A stretch of 64,000 nt of DNA from Cyclobacteriaceae bacterium. GTDB lineage: Bacteria; Bacteroidota; Bacteroidia; Cytophagales; Cyclobacteriaceae. Under the pieces are notes generated by a model that was not told the origin of the DNA, did not search any database, and saw only the letters and a program-made list of their open reading frames with translations. The stretch covers positions 930,001 to 994,000 of the forward strand of contig JAIBBC010000002.1 in NCBI GenBank assembly GCA_019694875.1, read 5' to 3'. Positions 1-9,799 of this stretch are shown one piece after another (position 1 is the stretch's first letter; every line of letters begins with the position of its first letter). Made by a program: the position numbers and the translations under genes.

Positions 1-1764
1 CTTGTTTTTACGGTTATCCACCAGCCTTCGTCTGATATTTTTAAGAAGTTCGACAAGCTGGTTATCCTGGATACAGGCGGATATCAGATTTATTACGGAA
101 ACCCGGTAGACGCGATCGTTTATTTCAAGCGAAACATCAACCTGATTAACAGTGATGAAGGTGAATGTAAAGAGTGCGGTAACGTTAACCCGGAGCAGAT
201 ATTCAACATCATCGAAACCAAGGTGATCAACGAATACGGACACTTTACGCTCGAACGTAAGATAAATGCAGAGCAATGGAACCGGATTTACGAAGGCTCT
301 GCAAAGTCTGCGAACATGGAGTCCGAAAAAGCGCAACTGAAGTCAACGCTTCAAATTCCTGCGCGGCTGAAGCAGATGCGCATATTCTCCCTGCGCGATA
401 TCCAGGCAAAAATCCACAACACTCAGTACATGGTTATCAACCTGCTGGAAGCTCCGTTACTGGCTTTTATCCTGGCATTCATCGTCCGGTATTATAACAT
501 CGATGATAAGATGACAACGGGTTATGTGTATGGGAAAAACCTGAACCTTCCGGCTTACCTTTTTATGAGCGTGATTGTAGCGCTTTTCATGGGCCTCACG
601 GTGAGCGCTGAAGAAATCATCCGCGACCGGAAAATCCTGAAACGTGAAGCGTTTTTGCATCTTAGCCGAAGCAGTTACCTGATGTCGAAAGTTTCGATCC
701 TGTTTGCCTTATCGGCTATCCAAACGGTGATGTTTGTATTATTGGGCAACTACATTCTGGATATAAAGGGGATGTTTTTTGAGCATTGGGCGATTTTGTT
801 TACGGCTTCCTGTTTCGCTAACGTGTTGGGCCTCAACATTTCATCGGCTTTTAATTCCGCTGTAACCATTTATATTTTGATTCCGATTCTGTTGATTCCG
901 CAACTGATTTTGAGCGGGGTGGTAGTTAAGTTCGACAAGCTGAACCCAGCCATCGGTAACACTACTACCGTTCCTTTTGTGGGTGATTTGATGGCGTCCC
1001 GCTGGGCATTCGAAACAGCCATGGTTACGCAGTTCAAGGATAACAAGTTCGAGCAGGAGTTTTATGAGGAAGACAAGACGATGGCTAACTCGGATTATAA
1101 GAAGGTTTATTTCATACCCGAACTTGAAACACGGCTTCAGTACTGCCTTGTAAATCTTGCAGCAGAAGACGAGACGATTAAAGGTAAAGTAAAGCGTGAT
1201 TTTGAATTGATCTCGAATGAAGTTCATCGCGAGGCTGAGGAGGTGGGCGCAAGCGAAGATGACATTTCCTTTGTTAACTCATTGTCACAATCGAAATTCG
1301 ATTCGACTGTGTATCAGAAGGCAAGTGACTTCTTTGTTAAGCTCAAACGGGTCTACATGAAGCGCTACAACGAAGCCGATGCGCGAAAGGAAGACAAGAT
1401 TGCAGCGATGACTGCCACCTCAGAAAAAGAGCTTGAGTTTGAACGGTTCAAAGCCGACTATCACAATGAAGTCATTGCAGAGCTTGTTAAAAATCTTTCA
1501 GAAACACATCGAACCGTTGAGAAGGATGGCAAACTCATACAAAAGATTTATCCGATCTATAAAGACCCTGACCCCGATCACAAAATCGATTTTAATGCAC
1601 AGTTCTACATGCCCAAAAAGCACTTCCTTGGCTATAACATCGACACATTCTATTTCAACCTGGGTGTTATCTGGTCAATGTCGTTTGTGCTGGCGATTGC
1701 ACTGTACTTCGATGTGCTTCGAAAAATAATTGATGGTATAGGCAGTCTCTCAAGACCGGTATAG
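1..1764 (+). CDS. ABC transporter, ATP-binding/permease fusion (3' part)
   Basis: The reading frame is open from base 1, so the gene begins upstream of the window. The first residues (TVIHQPSSDIFKKFDKLVIL) carry the H-loop histidine and following region of an ABC ATPase of the ABCG/WHITE type. A CGNVNPEQIFNIIE motif follows, which I associate with a Bacteroidota ABC family. Next comes a block of hydrophobic helices typical of ABC-2 permeases, then a long charged region (about codons 340-540) and a last hydrophobic helix near the C terminus. It is probably an exporter with nucleotide-binding and membrane domains in one chain; the substrate cannot be told. The GTG at 223 is internal and not the true start. 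The next gene starts one base after the stop. Confidence 0.85.
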   Translation, partial: LVFTVIHQPSSDIFKKFDKLVILDTGGYQIYYGNPVDAIVYFKRNINLINSDEGECKECGNVNPEQIFNIIETKVINEYGHFTLERKINAEQWNRIYEGSAKSANMESEKAQLKSTLQIPARLKQMRIFSLRDIQAKIHNTQYMVINLLEAPLLAFILAFIVRYYNIDDKMTTGYVYGKNLNLPAYLFMSVIVALFMGLTVSAEEIIRDRKILKREAFLHLSRSSYLMSKVSILFALSAIQTVMFVLLGNYILDIKGMFFEHWAILFTASCFANVLGLNISSAFNSAVTIYILIPILLIPQLILSGVVVKFDKLNPAIGNTTTVPFVGDLMASRWAFETAMVTQFKDNKFEQEFYEEDKTMANSDYKKVYFIPELETRLQYCLVNLAAEDETIKGKVKRDFELISNEVHREAEEVGASEDDISFVNSLSQSKFDSTVYQKASDFFVKLKRVYMKRYNEADARKEDKIAAMTATSEKELEFERFKADYHNEVIAELVKNLSETHRTVEKDGKLIQKIYPIYKDPDPDHKIDFNAQFYMPKKHFLGYNIDTFYFNLGVIWSMSFVLAIALYFDVLRKIIDGIGSLSRPV

Positions 1765-1765
1765 T

Positions 1766-2530
1766 ATGTTCTTTGTGCTTTCCAAAGTACTGGGCTTTCT
1801 TACCAATCCGTTAATTTTTGTTTTCGGATTTTTGATTGCATCCGTTTGGGTGAAGAAAGCGCATTTGAAAAAGCGCTTCTTCTGGATTGCATTTTCGTTG
1901 CTGTTATTTTTCTCGAACGACTTTATTGCCAATGAAGCCATGCGCGGCTGGGAGATTGAAGCAACACCATATGCATCGATCAGCAAAACATATGACTGGG
2001 GCATTGTCCTTACCGGTGTAACACTGAATGATCACGAACCGGCTGATCGTGTGTATTTTCATCACGGTGCTGATCGTGTAACGCATGCCATTCAGCTTTA
2101 TAAAAAAGGTATTATTCGTAAAGTTATCATTACCGGTGGCGTAGGGCGGGTGTTGACCACTGGTCGGCCGGAAGCCGATGAACTTGCTTCTGTTATGGTT
2201 ATGGCGGGAGTTCCTGAATCAGATATTGTAATTGAACGTGAGTCGGATAACACGCACCAGAATGCCACTAACGTAAAGCAGATTCTTTCGGGCGAGGATG
2301 GCTCGAAATGTTTGCTCATCACTTCGGCATTTCACATGCGCAGGGCAAGTGCCTGCTTTAAAAAAGTCGGGTTGAATGCAGACTGTTTTGCCACTGACTT
2401 TTATACGCATCCCCGGCAATTCACACCTGACGTGCTTTTGGTCCCCCGGGCCGATGCTATCAATCTCTGGCAGAAACTTTTCAAAGAGTGGCTCGGGATT
2501 ATTGCCTATCGGGCGGCTGGATATATTTAA
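1766..2530 (+). CDS. YdcF/SanA/ElyC-like DUF218 protein
   Basis: The 254-residue protein has two hydrophobic N-terminal helices followed by a DUF218 domain. Visible motifs are VIITGGVGR, the EADELASVMVMAGVP segment, ERESDNTHQNA and TSAFHMRRA, in the usual order. Relatives (SanA, ElyC, YdcF) are implicated in envelope integrity and peptidoglycan precursor metabolism, but the reaction is not established. It follows the ABC transporter stop after one base, so the two are very likely cotranscribed. A strong hairpin terminator lies just downstream. Confidence 0.85.
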   Translation: MFFVLSKVLGFLTNPLIFVFGFLIASVWVKKAHLKKRFFWIAFSLLLFFSNDFIANEAMRGWEIEATPYASISKTYDWGIVLTGVTLNDHEPADRVYFHHGADRVTHAIQLYKKGIIRKVIITGGVGRVLTTGRPEADELASVMVMAGVPESDIVIERESDNTHQNATNVKQILSGEDGSKCLLITSAFHMRRASACFKKVGLNADCFATDFYTHPRQFTPDVLLVPRADAINLWQKLFKEWLGIIAYRAAGYI

Positions 2531-2544
2531 GAACAGACAATAAA

Positions 2545-2572
2545 AAAAGGCTGCAATTGCTTGCAGCCTTTT
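2545..2572. terminator. Bidirectional intrinsic terminator
   Basis: GGCTGCAA at 2549-2556 pairs perfectly with TTGCAGCC at 2561-2568 across a TTGC loop. The stem is flanked by an A-run on the left and a T-run on the right, so it can stop both the + strand DUF218 transcript and the - strand hydrolase transcript that converge here. Confidence 0.85.
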
Positions 2573-2592
2573 AAACTTTTAACCAATTCTAC

Positions 2593-4206
2593 CTAGTATG
2601 AATTGGTAGGTGTTATCGGTGTTCTGGTACCACGATAGTGTGTGATGTTAGCTTTTGGAATAGTTGATCCGAATTTGGCGTTGATCGCATCAATGAAGAT
2701 GTTTGCCAGGAACGCATATCCTCTTCCGTTCGGGTGTACACCGTCTTCCGAGAACCCTGCATACGGAGGCGTAATGCTTGGCGTGAGAAGGATGCCGTTA
2801 ACAACAGTTCCTTTTGTGGCAACGAAGCTTGTAAAGGCTGCATTCACATCAGCCAACGCCAGTTTGGTGTTGTTGGCAGCTACCGCTCCGGCAATCACCG
2901 CATTGAACTCAGCTGTTCTGGTTAGAATCTCCTGCGTTTCAGATGGAATCAGCACGTACTGATCACCTATCGGCATTGTAACGCCATTGATCGCCTGTGG
3001 ATTACCTCCAACACACGTACCTAATACCGAACCTGCGGTGAGTGTGATTAAGTCGTTGGCTGTTGTTTGCCGAGCGCGAGCATAGGGCGCGAGCGCAGCA
3101 GCTGCACCGGTCATATATGGTGAAAGGTCAGTGAGTGTTTCATCCGAAATAAGGATCGGGTTTGTTGCACTGGCTGTGTACGTAAGGGTTCTTTTCGCAG
3201 CTTCGTCAGCAGAGATGATACCGTTAGTAACCATTACCTGAAGGAAGCCATTATATGGCGTTGCCAGGGCTGTCGTGACTGTGGCTGCAGTTGTAGCATC
3301 AAGCGGAATAGCATTCCATTTTACGGTAAAGAAGAATGGGATTGACGTCACATTAGGAATGTTTGCAACAACACCTTCTGCGTTTGGCAGGTTTCCGAAC
3401 AGCGTAGCGATAACGGCATTGTACCGCGTAGTGAAGTTAGCGGTAGAAGTTAACAAAGCTCCGTTAGAAGCTCCGCCCGTTGCATAACCCAGGATATCGT
3501 TATTTCCTATTTCAACAAGGAAGAACGTTGGATTGGTTGCAATTGCATCGCCCAGAATCGTTGATGTTCCCGGGTTTGTAGCAAACCGATAATAGTATGT
3601 ACTGAAAGCGGGGTTAGGCGATGTTGGTACCAATAGTTCTCCTACGGTAATTCCGGGTACACCGAAATTATTCAGTTCAGCCTTATTACCTGTAAAAGCC
3701 CATGATGCATCGAGCGGACTTGAAGCTGAGTTATAAGGAGCCGGTACTGCAGGTGTCTCTAACACGTTACAAGGAGCTGTTCCTGATGCATCGCGTGCTG
3801 GTGTAGCGGAAGCAGCAGGGCCTGCACTTCTTGGGCCTGTTCCGTCCGGATCATACAATACGAGACGTCCGAGCGGAATGGTGGTGCTGGGAATAAATCC
3901 TGAAAAACCATTCGCTGAGTTAATATCAGGCTGGTTAAACTCACCTGTTGCGCCTGCATACACCATTTGCTGGTGAATGATCTTACCGATCGATTCTTCC
4001 TGACCTTCTGTAAATAACGCGTTCGCCTGATATCCCGCAACCAATGAGTTACCAATGGTTACGAAATTGGAAGCATCAACGGTAGCGCCAAGCGAACCGG
4101 TTGGATCGCCTTCTGTTTCGGGTTCTTTCAGCTCATCGATCTCCTGGGCACACCCAAACATTAAAGCGGCTGAAAGTAGTATGGATAATCTGTTATACTT
4201 TTTCAT
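2593..4206 (-). CDS. SGNH/GDSL-type hydrolase, lipoprotein
   Basis: The 537-residue product (from the ATG at 4206; the TTG at 4212 is less likely) has a signal peptide with a lipobox ending in GC at residue 19, so it is probably a surface or outer-membrane lipoprotein. Block I reads TIGNSLVAGY (nucleophile Ser54, with Asn in place of the usual Asp of GDSL), block III reads EIGNNDILG, and block V reads DGVHPNGRGY with the Asp/His of the triad. It is longer than typical esterases of about 200-250 residues. It lies 18 bases after the TonB receptor gene and is probably in the same operon, suggesting an esterified or acylated substrate handled by the pair. The substrate is unknown. Confidence 0.8.
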   Translation of the reverse strand: MKKYNRLSILLSAALMFGCAQEIDELKEPETEGDPTGSLGATVDASNFVTIGNSLVAGYQANALFTEGQEESIGKIIHQQMVYAGATGEFNQPDINSANGFSGFIPSTTIPLGRLVLYDPDGTGPRSAGPAASATPARDASGTAPCNVLETPAVPAPYNSASSPLDASWAFTGNKAELNNFGVPGITVGELLVPTSPNPAFSTYYYRFATNPGTSTILGDAIATNPTFFLVEIGNNDILGYATGGASNGALLTSTANFTTRYNAVIATLFGNLPNAEGVVANIPNVTSIPFFFTVKWNAIPLDATTAATVTTALATPYNGFLQVMVTNGIISADEAAKRTLTYTASATNPILISDETLTDLSPYMTGAAAALAPYARARQTTANDLITLTAGSVLGTCVGGNPQAINGVTMPIGDQYVLIPSETQEILTRTAEFNAVIAGAVAANNTKLALADVNAAFTSFVATKGTVVNGILLTPSITPPYAGFSEDGVHPNGRGYAFLANIFIDAINAKFGSTIPKANITHYRGTRTPITPTNSY

Positions 4207-4224
4207 AGTCAACGTAGTTGCAGG

Positions 4225-6960
4225 TTATTTAAAGAATTCATCAAATGTGATCGATACGTAGTACATCTGGCCTACAAAAGGTCCGGCAATGTTTGTACGG
4301 TAGTCGTTTCCGCCAAGGTTAGTTCCGCCAACTTTAACTATTGACTTGATCGATGGCAAACGGTAGCTCACCGCAGCATCTACTACACCGAATGCAGGTA
4401 CTGTCCACTCCCCATAAGAAGAGAACCAGTCGAATTCCTGCTGCCAGCGATAGTTAACATTGAAACCAAGATTCTTGGTCAGCTTTCGGTTACCAATTCC
4501 TACGCTGAACTTATTGTTCGGAGTGTTGAATCCGGCATTATAAACGCGGCCTTCAACCTGCTCCAGTGAAAAGTCAGCGTAGTTGTAGTTGAATGTCAAC
4601 TGGTAGCCTCTTAAGAAATTATACGTAACACCCAGACCAACGCCCCATGATTTAACCTGTTCAGGTGAGTTTGAGTACAAGCTGAAAACAGTTCCCGGAT
4701 TTAAGGTTGTTCCCTGGTGTACAGAAGCTGTTTTGCTCGCCACGAAATCTGTTCCGAGGAAGTCGTTATAAATGTTGTAGTATACGTTTGCATCTACCAG
4801 AATATTGGTGCTATACAATCCTTTGTAACCAACTTCGAACGCTTTCAATTGTTCAGGTTGTACGTATGGTACGTTTGCATCTTTCAGCAAAGAAGGATCA
4901 CCGCCCACGGTATTTCCGTTAGCGTCCAGTGAACCGCCTGATGCCTGGTAAGCACGATATGAATCACGGGTATAAGATCCGCCATTATGAACATGGTAAC
5001 GTTCTGCGTTGGCTTTTGTGCTTCCTAACAGAATTGCATCCGATGCAGGGAAGTAAATGAACTGCGCCTGTGTTTGCGGGTTTCTGAAACCTGTTTGGAA
5101 TGAAGCACGAATGTTGTGGTTTTCGCTAAATGTGTACACAGCTGATAAACGCGGTGTTACCTGGCCATCGAAGTTTTCGTTTTTATCGAAACGGATAGAA
5201 CCGGTAAGCTTCAATCCGCCAAATGTTTTTGCAATCTGAGTGTATGCGCCAAACTCGTTGATTTTGATACGGTTGAATTTCGCTTCATCACGGCTTGGAG
5301 CTTCCGGATCTTCATTCAGGATTGTTCCATCGGTAGACAGATCGTATTGACGCACGTTACCACCAACCATAACTTCGGCAAACTTAATCTGGTTCTTGAA
5401 ATTGTAGTTGAATTCACCATGCCAGATGCGGGAGTCGTCCTTAAAGGTTGCTCCCGGAGGATTGCCCTGGAAGAATGCCTTGCGAACTGATTTTACCAAT
5501 GAATTGAATTCATCGCTGCCCACTGCCGGGCGTGTACGATCGGCCCACGCGCGTGCTGCAGCGTGATCACCTGCCGGAACGCCTGGTGCATTTCCGCTGT
5601 AAGCATTCAGATAATCAGGAACCCAGCTAGATGCAGAAGGACTGATGGCTTCGTTCATGTACGAACCAAGCGCTAGCATGTTATAAGAATCCCCGGCATC
5701 TGTTTGAGTTAAATATCCGCGAACAAAGAAATTATCGGATCTCAATTCTAACTTCTGGAAGGTTTGTGTGAATCCACGAAGTGCATATTTTGCATCACCC
5801 TGATACACGGCATCACCTGAACCAAACCGGTAGTTGTAAAGAGCTTCCAGCTTGTCGGTAATTCGGTAGTGAAGGGCAACATCAGCCTTGATGCTTTTCG
5901 CTGAATAATCATCAATGATATCTTCTTCTTTCCAGCCTGTTCTGCGAAGCGTGGTCGGGAAGCCCGGGATCGCGATAACGGCTTCATCACCATATTTATT
6001 TACAGCATCGAAATCAGGAGAACCTGAAAGATTTGTTTTTGAGTTCGCTCTCAGTCTGTCTTGCGTATAATCGTTTGCTTTCCAGTCGGTCGCATCCTGA
6101 TACGAGAAATTGATCTTAAATGCGAACTTGTTTTTAAATGCTTTTGCGTAGCGAATTCCGAATGTGTACATCGGGTTGCTTTCACCTTGCGCATCCGAAT
6201 TGGTCATACCATACTTAGCCTGCGCGCTCAATCCCTGGAATTCGAACGGACTCTTGCTGCGCATGATCAAAATACCATTGAAGGCGTTAGGACCATACAG
6301 CGCTGATGCAGCACCGGGAATAAGTTCCAGACTTTCTGCATCCAGTTCACCTATACCTACAATGTTACCGGTAGGGAAGTTCAGAATAGGTGCCGATCCA
6401 TCAATACCATCAATCCACTGAACAAAACGGTCGTTGGCGATTGTAGCAAAACCGCGCGTGTTGATCGCGGGGAAGTTCAAGCTGCTGGATGAAACCTGCA
6501 CACCTTTCACGTTTGCCAACGCATCGAAATAGTCCGGTGTTGGAGATTGCTGGATTGCTTTCAAATCCATTTTTTCAACGGTTACAGGTGAACGAAGGAT
6601 GTTTTCTTCCACACGAGAAGCAGAAACAACTACTTCCTGACCCAGTACGCTTTGCTCTTCCATGGAGATGGAAAGGCCTGACGTGTTTGCGTCTGTGATT
6701 TCGATTTCCTGGGACTTATAGCCCACCGATGAAATGACAAGTGTTAACGGGGGTGCCTGGTTTACCTTAAGTGTAAACTCACCCGAAACCGTAGTTGTTG
6801 TACCGATTACTTTTCCTTTTACTAAAATACTCACACCGGGCAAGGCCTCACCGGTAATACCGTCTTTCACGGCTCCTGAGATTGTTGTTTGGGCAAAAGC
6901 AAAAGACGCGGAGAGCAGCATCAATGCTAGTAGTCCAAGACGTTTGTAGAACTTCTCCAT
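4225..6960 (-). CDS. TonB-dependent receptor with carboxypeptidase-regulatory-like domain
   Basis: The 911-residue outer-membrane protein starts with a signal peptide (MEKFYKRLGLLALMLL, cleavage after AFAQ). A CarboxypepD_reg-like domain follows (about 25-105, including GEALPGVSILVKG), then a plug domain (about 115-240, with NTRGFATIANDRF and LIPGAASALYGPNAFNG) and a 22-strand-type barrel. It would import a ligand with TonB energy. The downstream gene is a lipoprotein hydrolase that may process the ligand at the cell surface. No SusD-type partner is adjacent, so this is not a classic polysaccharide locus. Confidence 0.9.
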   Translation of the reverse strand: MEKFYKRLGLLALMLLSASFAFAQTTISGAVKDGITGEALPGVSILVKGKVIGTTTTVSGEFTLKVNQAPPLTLVISSVGYKSQEIEITDANTSGLSISMEEQSVLGQEVVVSASRVEENILRSPVTVEKMDLKAIQQSPTPDYFDALANVKGVQVSSSSLNFPAINTRGFATIANDRFVQWIDGIDGSAPILNFPTGNIVGIGELDAESLELIPGAASALYGPNAFNGILIMRSKSPFEFQGLSAQAKYGMTNSDAQGESNPMYTFGIRYAKAFKNKFAFKINFSYQDATDWKANDYTQDRLRANSKTNLSGSPDFDAVNKYGDEAVIAIPGFPTTLRRTGWKEEDIIDDYSAKSIKADVALHYRITDKLEALYNYRFGSGDAVYQGDAKYALRGFTQTFQKLELRSDNFFVRGYLTQTDAGDSYNMLALGSYMNEAISPSASSWVPDYLNAYSGNAPGVPAGDHAAARAWADRTRPAVGSDEFNSLVKSVRKAFFQGNPPGATFKDDSRIWHGEFNYNFKNQIKFAEVMVGGNVRQYDLSTDGTILNEDPEAPSRDEAKFNRIKINEFGAYTQIAKTFGGLKLTGSIRFDKNENFDGQVTPRLSAVYTFSENHNIRASFQTGFRNPQTQAQFIYFPASDAILLGSTKANAERYHVHNGGSYTRDSYRAYQASGGSLDANGNTVGGDPSLLKDANVPYVQPEQLKAFEVGYKGLYSTNILVDANVYYNIYNDFLGTDFVASKTASVHQGTTLNPGTVFSLYSNSPEQVKSWGVGLGVTYNFLRGYQLTFNYNYADFSLEQVEGRVYNAGFNTPNNKFSVGIGNRKLTKNLGFNVNYRWQQEFDWFSSYGEWTVPAFGVVDAAVSYRLPSIKSIVKVGGTNLGGNDYRTNIAGPFVGQMYYVSITFDEFFK

Positions 6961-7082
6961 AAGTTGTTTTTAGGTTGGTTTTGTTGTAAGAATAAAGTTG
7001 GGTTAATAGACAATTCGGAAGAACATAATTCTCCTGTTCTGAAAAATACAAAATTTTATCAGAAATTACGAAATCGATTGCA

Positions 7083-7107
7083 CCTGTAATTCGGGATTAA
7101 TTACAGG
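7083..7107. terminator. Hairpin between gldC and the TonB receptor gene
   Basis: CCTGTAATT at 7083-7091 pairs perfectly with AATTACAGG at 7099-7107, with a 7-base loop. The T-run (7109-7114) is on the right side and overlaps the gldC stop, so its orientation favours + strand termination. On the - strand it would be a hairpin with only a preceding A-run. It may still end the gldC transcript, but weakly. Confidence 0.4.
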
Positions 7108-7112
7108 GTTTT

Positions 7113-7454
7113 TTAGCCTTGCTTTTCAGGATTGTTGACCAGGTGCTGAACCAGCTTTTCGCACAGCGCATTGGTTTCGTGTGCCATGTATTCGTCACCG
7201 GTGGAGGAGAGGATGCTTTGGGCCAATCCCCCCAGGCAATCGATGTAAAAGCGCTTCATCTCGGTAACAGGCATGTCGTTGGTCCACAGATCAATACGGA
7301 GCGTATTCTTCTGTTTTTCGTCCCACAGCGAGATGCTGATCGACTTGGTTTCGCTGGGTGCGGCATCGGGTTTGTCAGAGGCGTTCCAGTGGATTTTCTG
7401 AGGAACATTATTGGAGTCTAAATCTATTGTAAAGTTTATCTCTGACTTTTTCAT
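7113..7454 (-). CDS. gldC: Gliding motility protein GldC
   Basis: The 113-residue protein matches the GldC family in length and pattern: MKKSEINFTIDLDSNNVP at the start, then IHWNASDKPD, SISLWDEKQKNTLRIDLWT, and MAHETNALCEKLV. GldC is a cytoplasmic protein that supports gliding in Flavobacterium, where gldB and gldC mutants glide poorly. Here it sits alone, without gldB, downstream of the CoA-transferase genes with a 34-base gap, possibly the last gene of that operon. The family is diagnostic of Bacteroidota. Confidence 0.9.
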   Translation of the reverse strand: MKKSEINFTIDLDSNNVPQKIHWNASDKPDAAPSETKSISISLWDEKQKNTLRIDLWTNDMPVTEMKRFYIDCLGGLAQSILSSTGDEYMAHETNALCEKLVQHLVNNPEKQG

Positions 7455-7488
7455 GTATTAGGAATCTTAAAGAAGGGCACGAAATTAC

Positions 7489-8145
7489 TTAAAATTTTAT
7501 CTCGGGAATTTCTCCTTCAACGATTAGTTTCCCCTCGGTTGCCTTTTTGATTTCGTCTACAGAAATACCCGGTGCCCGCTCAAGTAACTTAAACCCAACA
7601 CCCGGCACAACATCGAGAACAGCCAAGTCGGTAACAATCTTCTTAACACATTTTAAACCCGTAATAGGGAGTGTACACTTCTTTAAAAGCTTTGATGCCC
7701 CGTCTTTACTGCAATGCTGCATCGCTACAATGATATGCTTGGCCGATGCTACAAGGTCCATGGCGCCACCCATGCCTTTCACCATTTTACCCGGAACTTT
7801 CCAGTTGGCAATGTCTCCCGCTTCCGAAACCTCCATGGCGCCCAGGATTGTAAGATCAACATGACCGCCACGGATCATGCCGAAGCTTTCCGCTGAACTG
7901 AACAACGATGAGCCAGGCATCATGGTGATGGTTTGTTTTCCGGCATTAATCAAATCCGGGTCAACGTGACCTTCGGTAGGGAACGGCCCGATGCCTAACA
8001 AGCCGTTTTCCGATTGAAGCACAACATTCAGACTTTTCGGAATGTAGTTCGCCACGAGTGTGGGGATGCCGATTCCGAGGTTAATGTACATGCCATCCTG
8101 TACTTCCTGTGCAATTCGTTTCGCGATACCAATCTTATCTAACAT
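7489..8145 (-). CDS. scoB: 3-oxoacid CoA-transferase subunit B
   Basis: The 218-residue subunit has the SENGLLGIG motif, whose Glu forms the covalent CoA thioester, plus GIGIPTLVANY and GGHVDLTILGAMEVS. With subunit A it moves CoA from succinyl-CoA (or another donor) to acetoacetate, linking ketone-body or polyhydroxybutyrate breakdown to central metabolism. It begins 23 bases after scoA and is clearly cotranscribed with it. Confidence 0.93.
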   Translation of the reverse strand: MLDKIGIAKRIAQEVQDGMYINLGIGIPTLVANYIPKSLNVVLQSENGLLGIGPFPTEGHVDPDLINAGKQTITMMPGSSLFSSAESFGMIRGGHVDLTILGAMEVSEAGDIANWKVPGKMVKGMGGAMDLVASAKHIIVAMQHCSKDGASKLLKKCTLPITGLKCVKKIVTDLAVLDVVPGVGFKLLERAPGISVDEIKKATEGKLIVEGEIPEIKF

Positions 8146-8168
8146 AAAACTTTACAATTGAAGGATAA

Positions 8169-8870
8169 TCAAGCCGACTTGCTAACGGTTTTCTGCTCAA
8201 TTCTTTTTTCGTAATTCTTTCCCTGGAATATGCGCTGGATATAGATACCGGGCGTATGAATATTATTGGGATCGAGTGCTCCAACCGGCACAAGTTCTTC
8301 TACCTCGGCAATGGTAATCTTGCCCGCAGCTGCCATCATGGGATTGAAATTACGGGCCGTTCCACGATAGACGAGATTGCCGGAAGTGTCTCCTTTCCAG
8401 GCTTTTACGATCGAAAAATCAGCCCTTAACCAATGCTCCATAAGATATTTCTTACCATCAAACTCACGCACTTCCTTGCCTTCCGCTACTTCAGTTCCGT
8501 AACCTGCCGGAGTGAAGAATGCCGGTATGCCCGCACCGCCCGCACGACAACGCTCTGCAAGTGTGCCTTGCGGAATGAGTTCTACTTCCAGTTCACCCGA
8601 TAACAATTGCCGTTCAAACTCGGCATTCTCACCTACATACGATGAGATCATTTTTTTTACCTGCCGCGATTTCAACAATAGCCCTATGCCGAAGTCGTCA
8701 ACTCCGGCATTGTTTGAAATGCAGGTTAAACCCTTTACGCCTTTTTTTAACAAGGCATTGATGCAATTCTCCGGAATACCGCAGAGACCGAACCCGCCCA
8801 GCATTAGTACGGCATTGTCCGGGATGTCTTTAACCGCACCTTCTGCGTTTGCTACAACTTTGTTAATCAT
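8169..8870 (-). CDS. scoA: 3-oxoacid CoA-transferase subunit A
   Basis: The 233-residue subunit has the N-terminal [17 protein letters not shown] nucleotide-handling loop and the later [16 protein letters not shown] and [20 protein letters not shown] segments of the CoA-transferase family I alpha chain. It partners with the next gene, scoB. The start lies two bases after the ribF stop, so it continues the uppP-truB-ribF transcript. Confidence 0.93.
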   Translation of the reverse strand: MINKVVANAEGAVKDIPDNAVLMLGGFGLCGIPENCINALLKKGVKGLTCISNNAGVDDFGIGLLLKSRQVKKMISSYVGENAEFERQLLSGELEVELIPQGTLAERCRAGGAGIPAFFTPAGYGTEVAEGKEVREFDGKKYLMEHWLRADFSIVKAWKGDTSGNLVYRGTARNFNPMMAAAGKITIAEVEELVPVGALDPNNIHTPGIYIQRIFQGKNYEKRIEQKTVSKSA

Positions 8871-8872
8871 AC

Positions 8873-9799
8873 TTATTGAAAGGATAACAGTACGTGTTCT
8901 TTGTCAACTGCAATCTGGCTCTTTAATTCGTCCAGTGAGCTGAGCTTTTTATCATGACGAATAAACGAATGGAACTCAACCGTTAGCGATTCTCCGTATA
9001 TCTCGCGGTTGAAGTTAAAAATATTCACCTCAATTACCTTTTTCGTTCCATCAACCGTAGGGCGGTTGCCGATGTACAAGGCACCGTGGTAAAGTTCGTT
9101 GGCGTGGCGTACACGCACGGCATAAATTCCATCGGCCGGAATCAATTTATAAAGCGAATCCACCTCGATGTTGGCAGTCGGGTATCCAAGTTGGCGGCCA
9201 ATTTGATCGCCTTTAATAACCCGGCCACTTAATGTATAGGGTTGACCCAGTAAATGATTAGCTGTTTCCAGATCAGCAGCTTCAATCGACTGTCGGATTT
9301 TTGTGGAGCTCACCGCGATGTTGTCGATATCCTGACGCGGAATTTCCTCTACTTCAAATCCATACCTAGGACCGTTTAATTTCAACTGTTCAAAACTTCC
9401 TTCACGGTTTTTGCCGAAATGGTGGTCGTAACCGATAACCAGTTTCCGCGTCCCGATTTTTTCGACCAGTATGGTAGTAATAAACTCTTCCGATGAAAGT
9501 TGTGAAAACTCTTTCGTGAAAGGAATGCGAAGCAAATGATTGACGCCTTGTTTCTTCAGCAACTCAGCTTTTTCTTCGAATGTGTTAAGAAGCCTCAGTT
9601 GCGTATCATCCGGGTAAAGCACCAACCGGGGATGCGGCCAAAAGGTAATTACAACGGTCTCACCATCCGTTTTGCGTGCAATCTCGGTAAGCCGTGACAG
9701 AATTTTCTTGTGGCCGACATGCACACCGTCAAACGTGCCGCTGGTAACAACGGCATTTTTTACCGGACTGAAATCATCAATGCTGTAGTAAATCCGCAT
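8873..9799 (-). CDS. ribF: Bifunctional riboflavin kinase/FAD synthetase
   Basis: The 308-residue enzyme has an N-terminal FMN adenylyltransferase domain ([14 protein letters not shown] at about 22-35, and [14 protein letters not shown]) and a C-terminal flavokinase domain ([17 protein letters not shown] and [25 protein letters not shown]). It converts riboflavin to FMN and then FAD. It overlaps the end of truB by 23 bases, which implies translational coupling. The truB-ribF pairing is widely conserved in bacteria. Confidence 0.95.
   Translation of the reverse strand: MRIYYSIDDFSPVKNAVVTSGTFDGVHVGHKKILSRLTEIARKTDGETVVITFWPHPRLVLYPDDTQLRLLNTFEEKAELLKKQGVNHLLRIPFTKEFSQLSSEEFITTILVEKIGTRKLVIGYDHHFGKNREGSFEQLKLNGPRYGFEVEEIPRQDIDNIAVSSTKIRQSIEAADLETANHLLGQPYTLSGRVIKGDQIGRQLGYPTANIEVDSLYKLIPADGIYAVRVRHANELYHGALYIGNRPTVDGTKKVIEVNIFNFNREIYGESLTVEFHSFIRHDKKLSSLDELKSQIAVDKEHVLLSFQ

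Noticed and set aside
7083-7114. Strong terminator for gldC
   Set aside because: The T-run is on the wrong side for the - strand transcript, so it is listed only as a weak hairpin.
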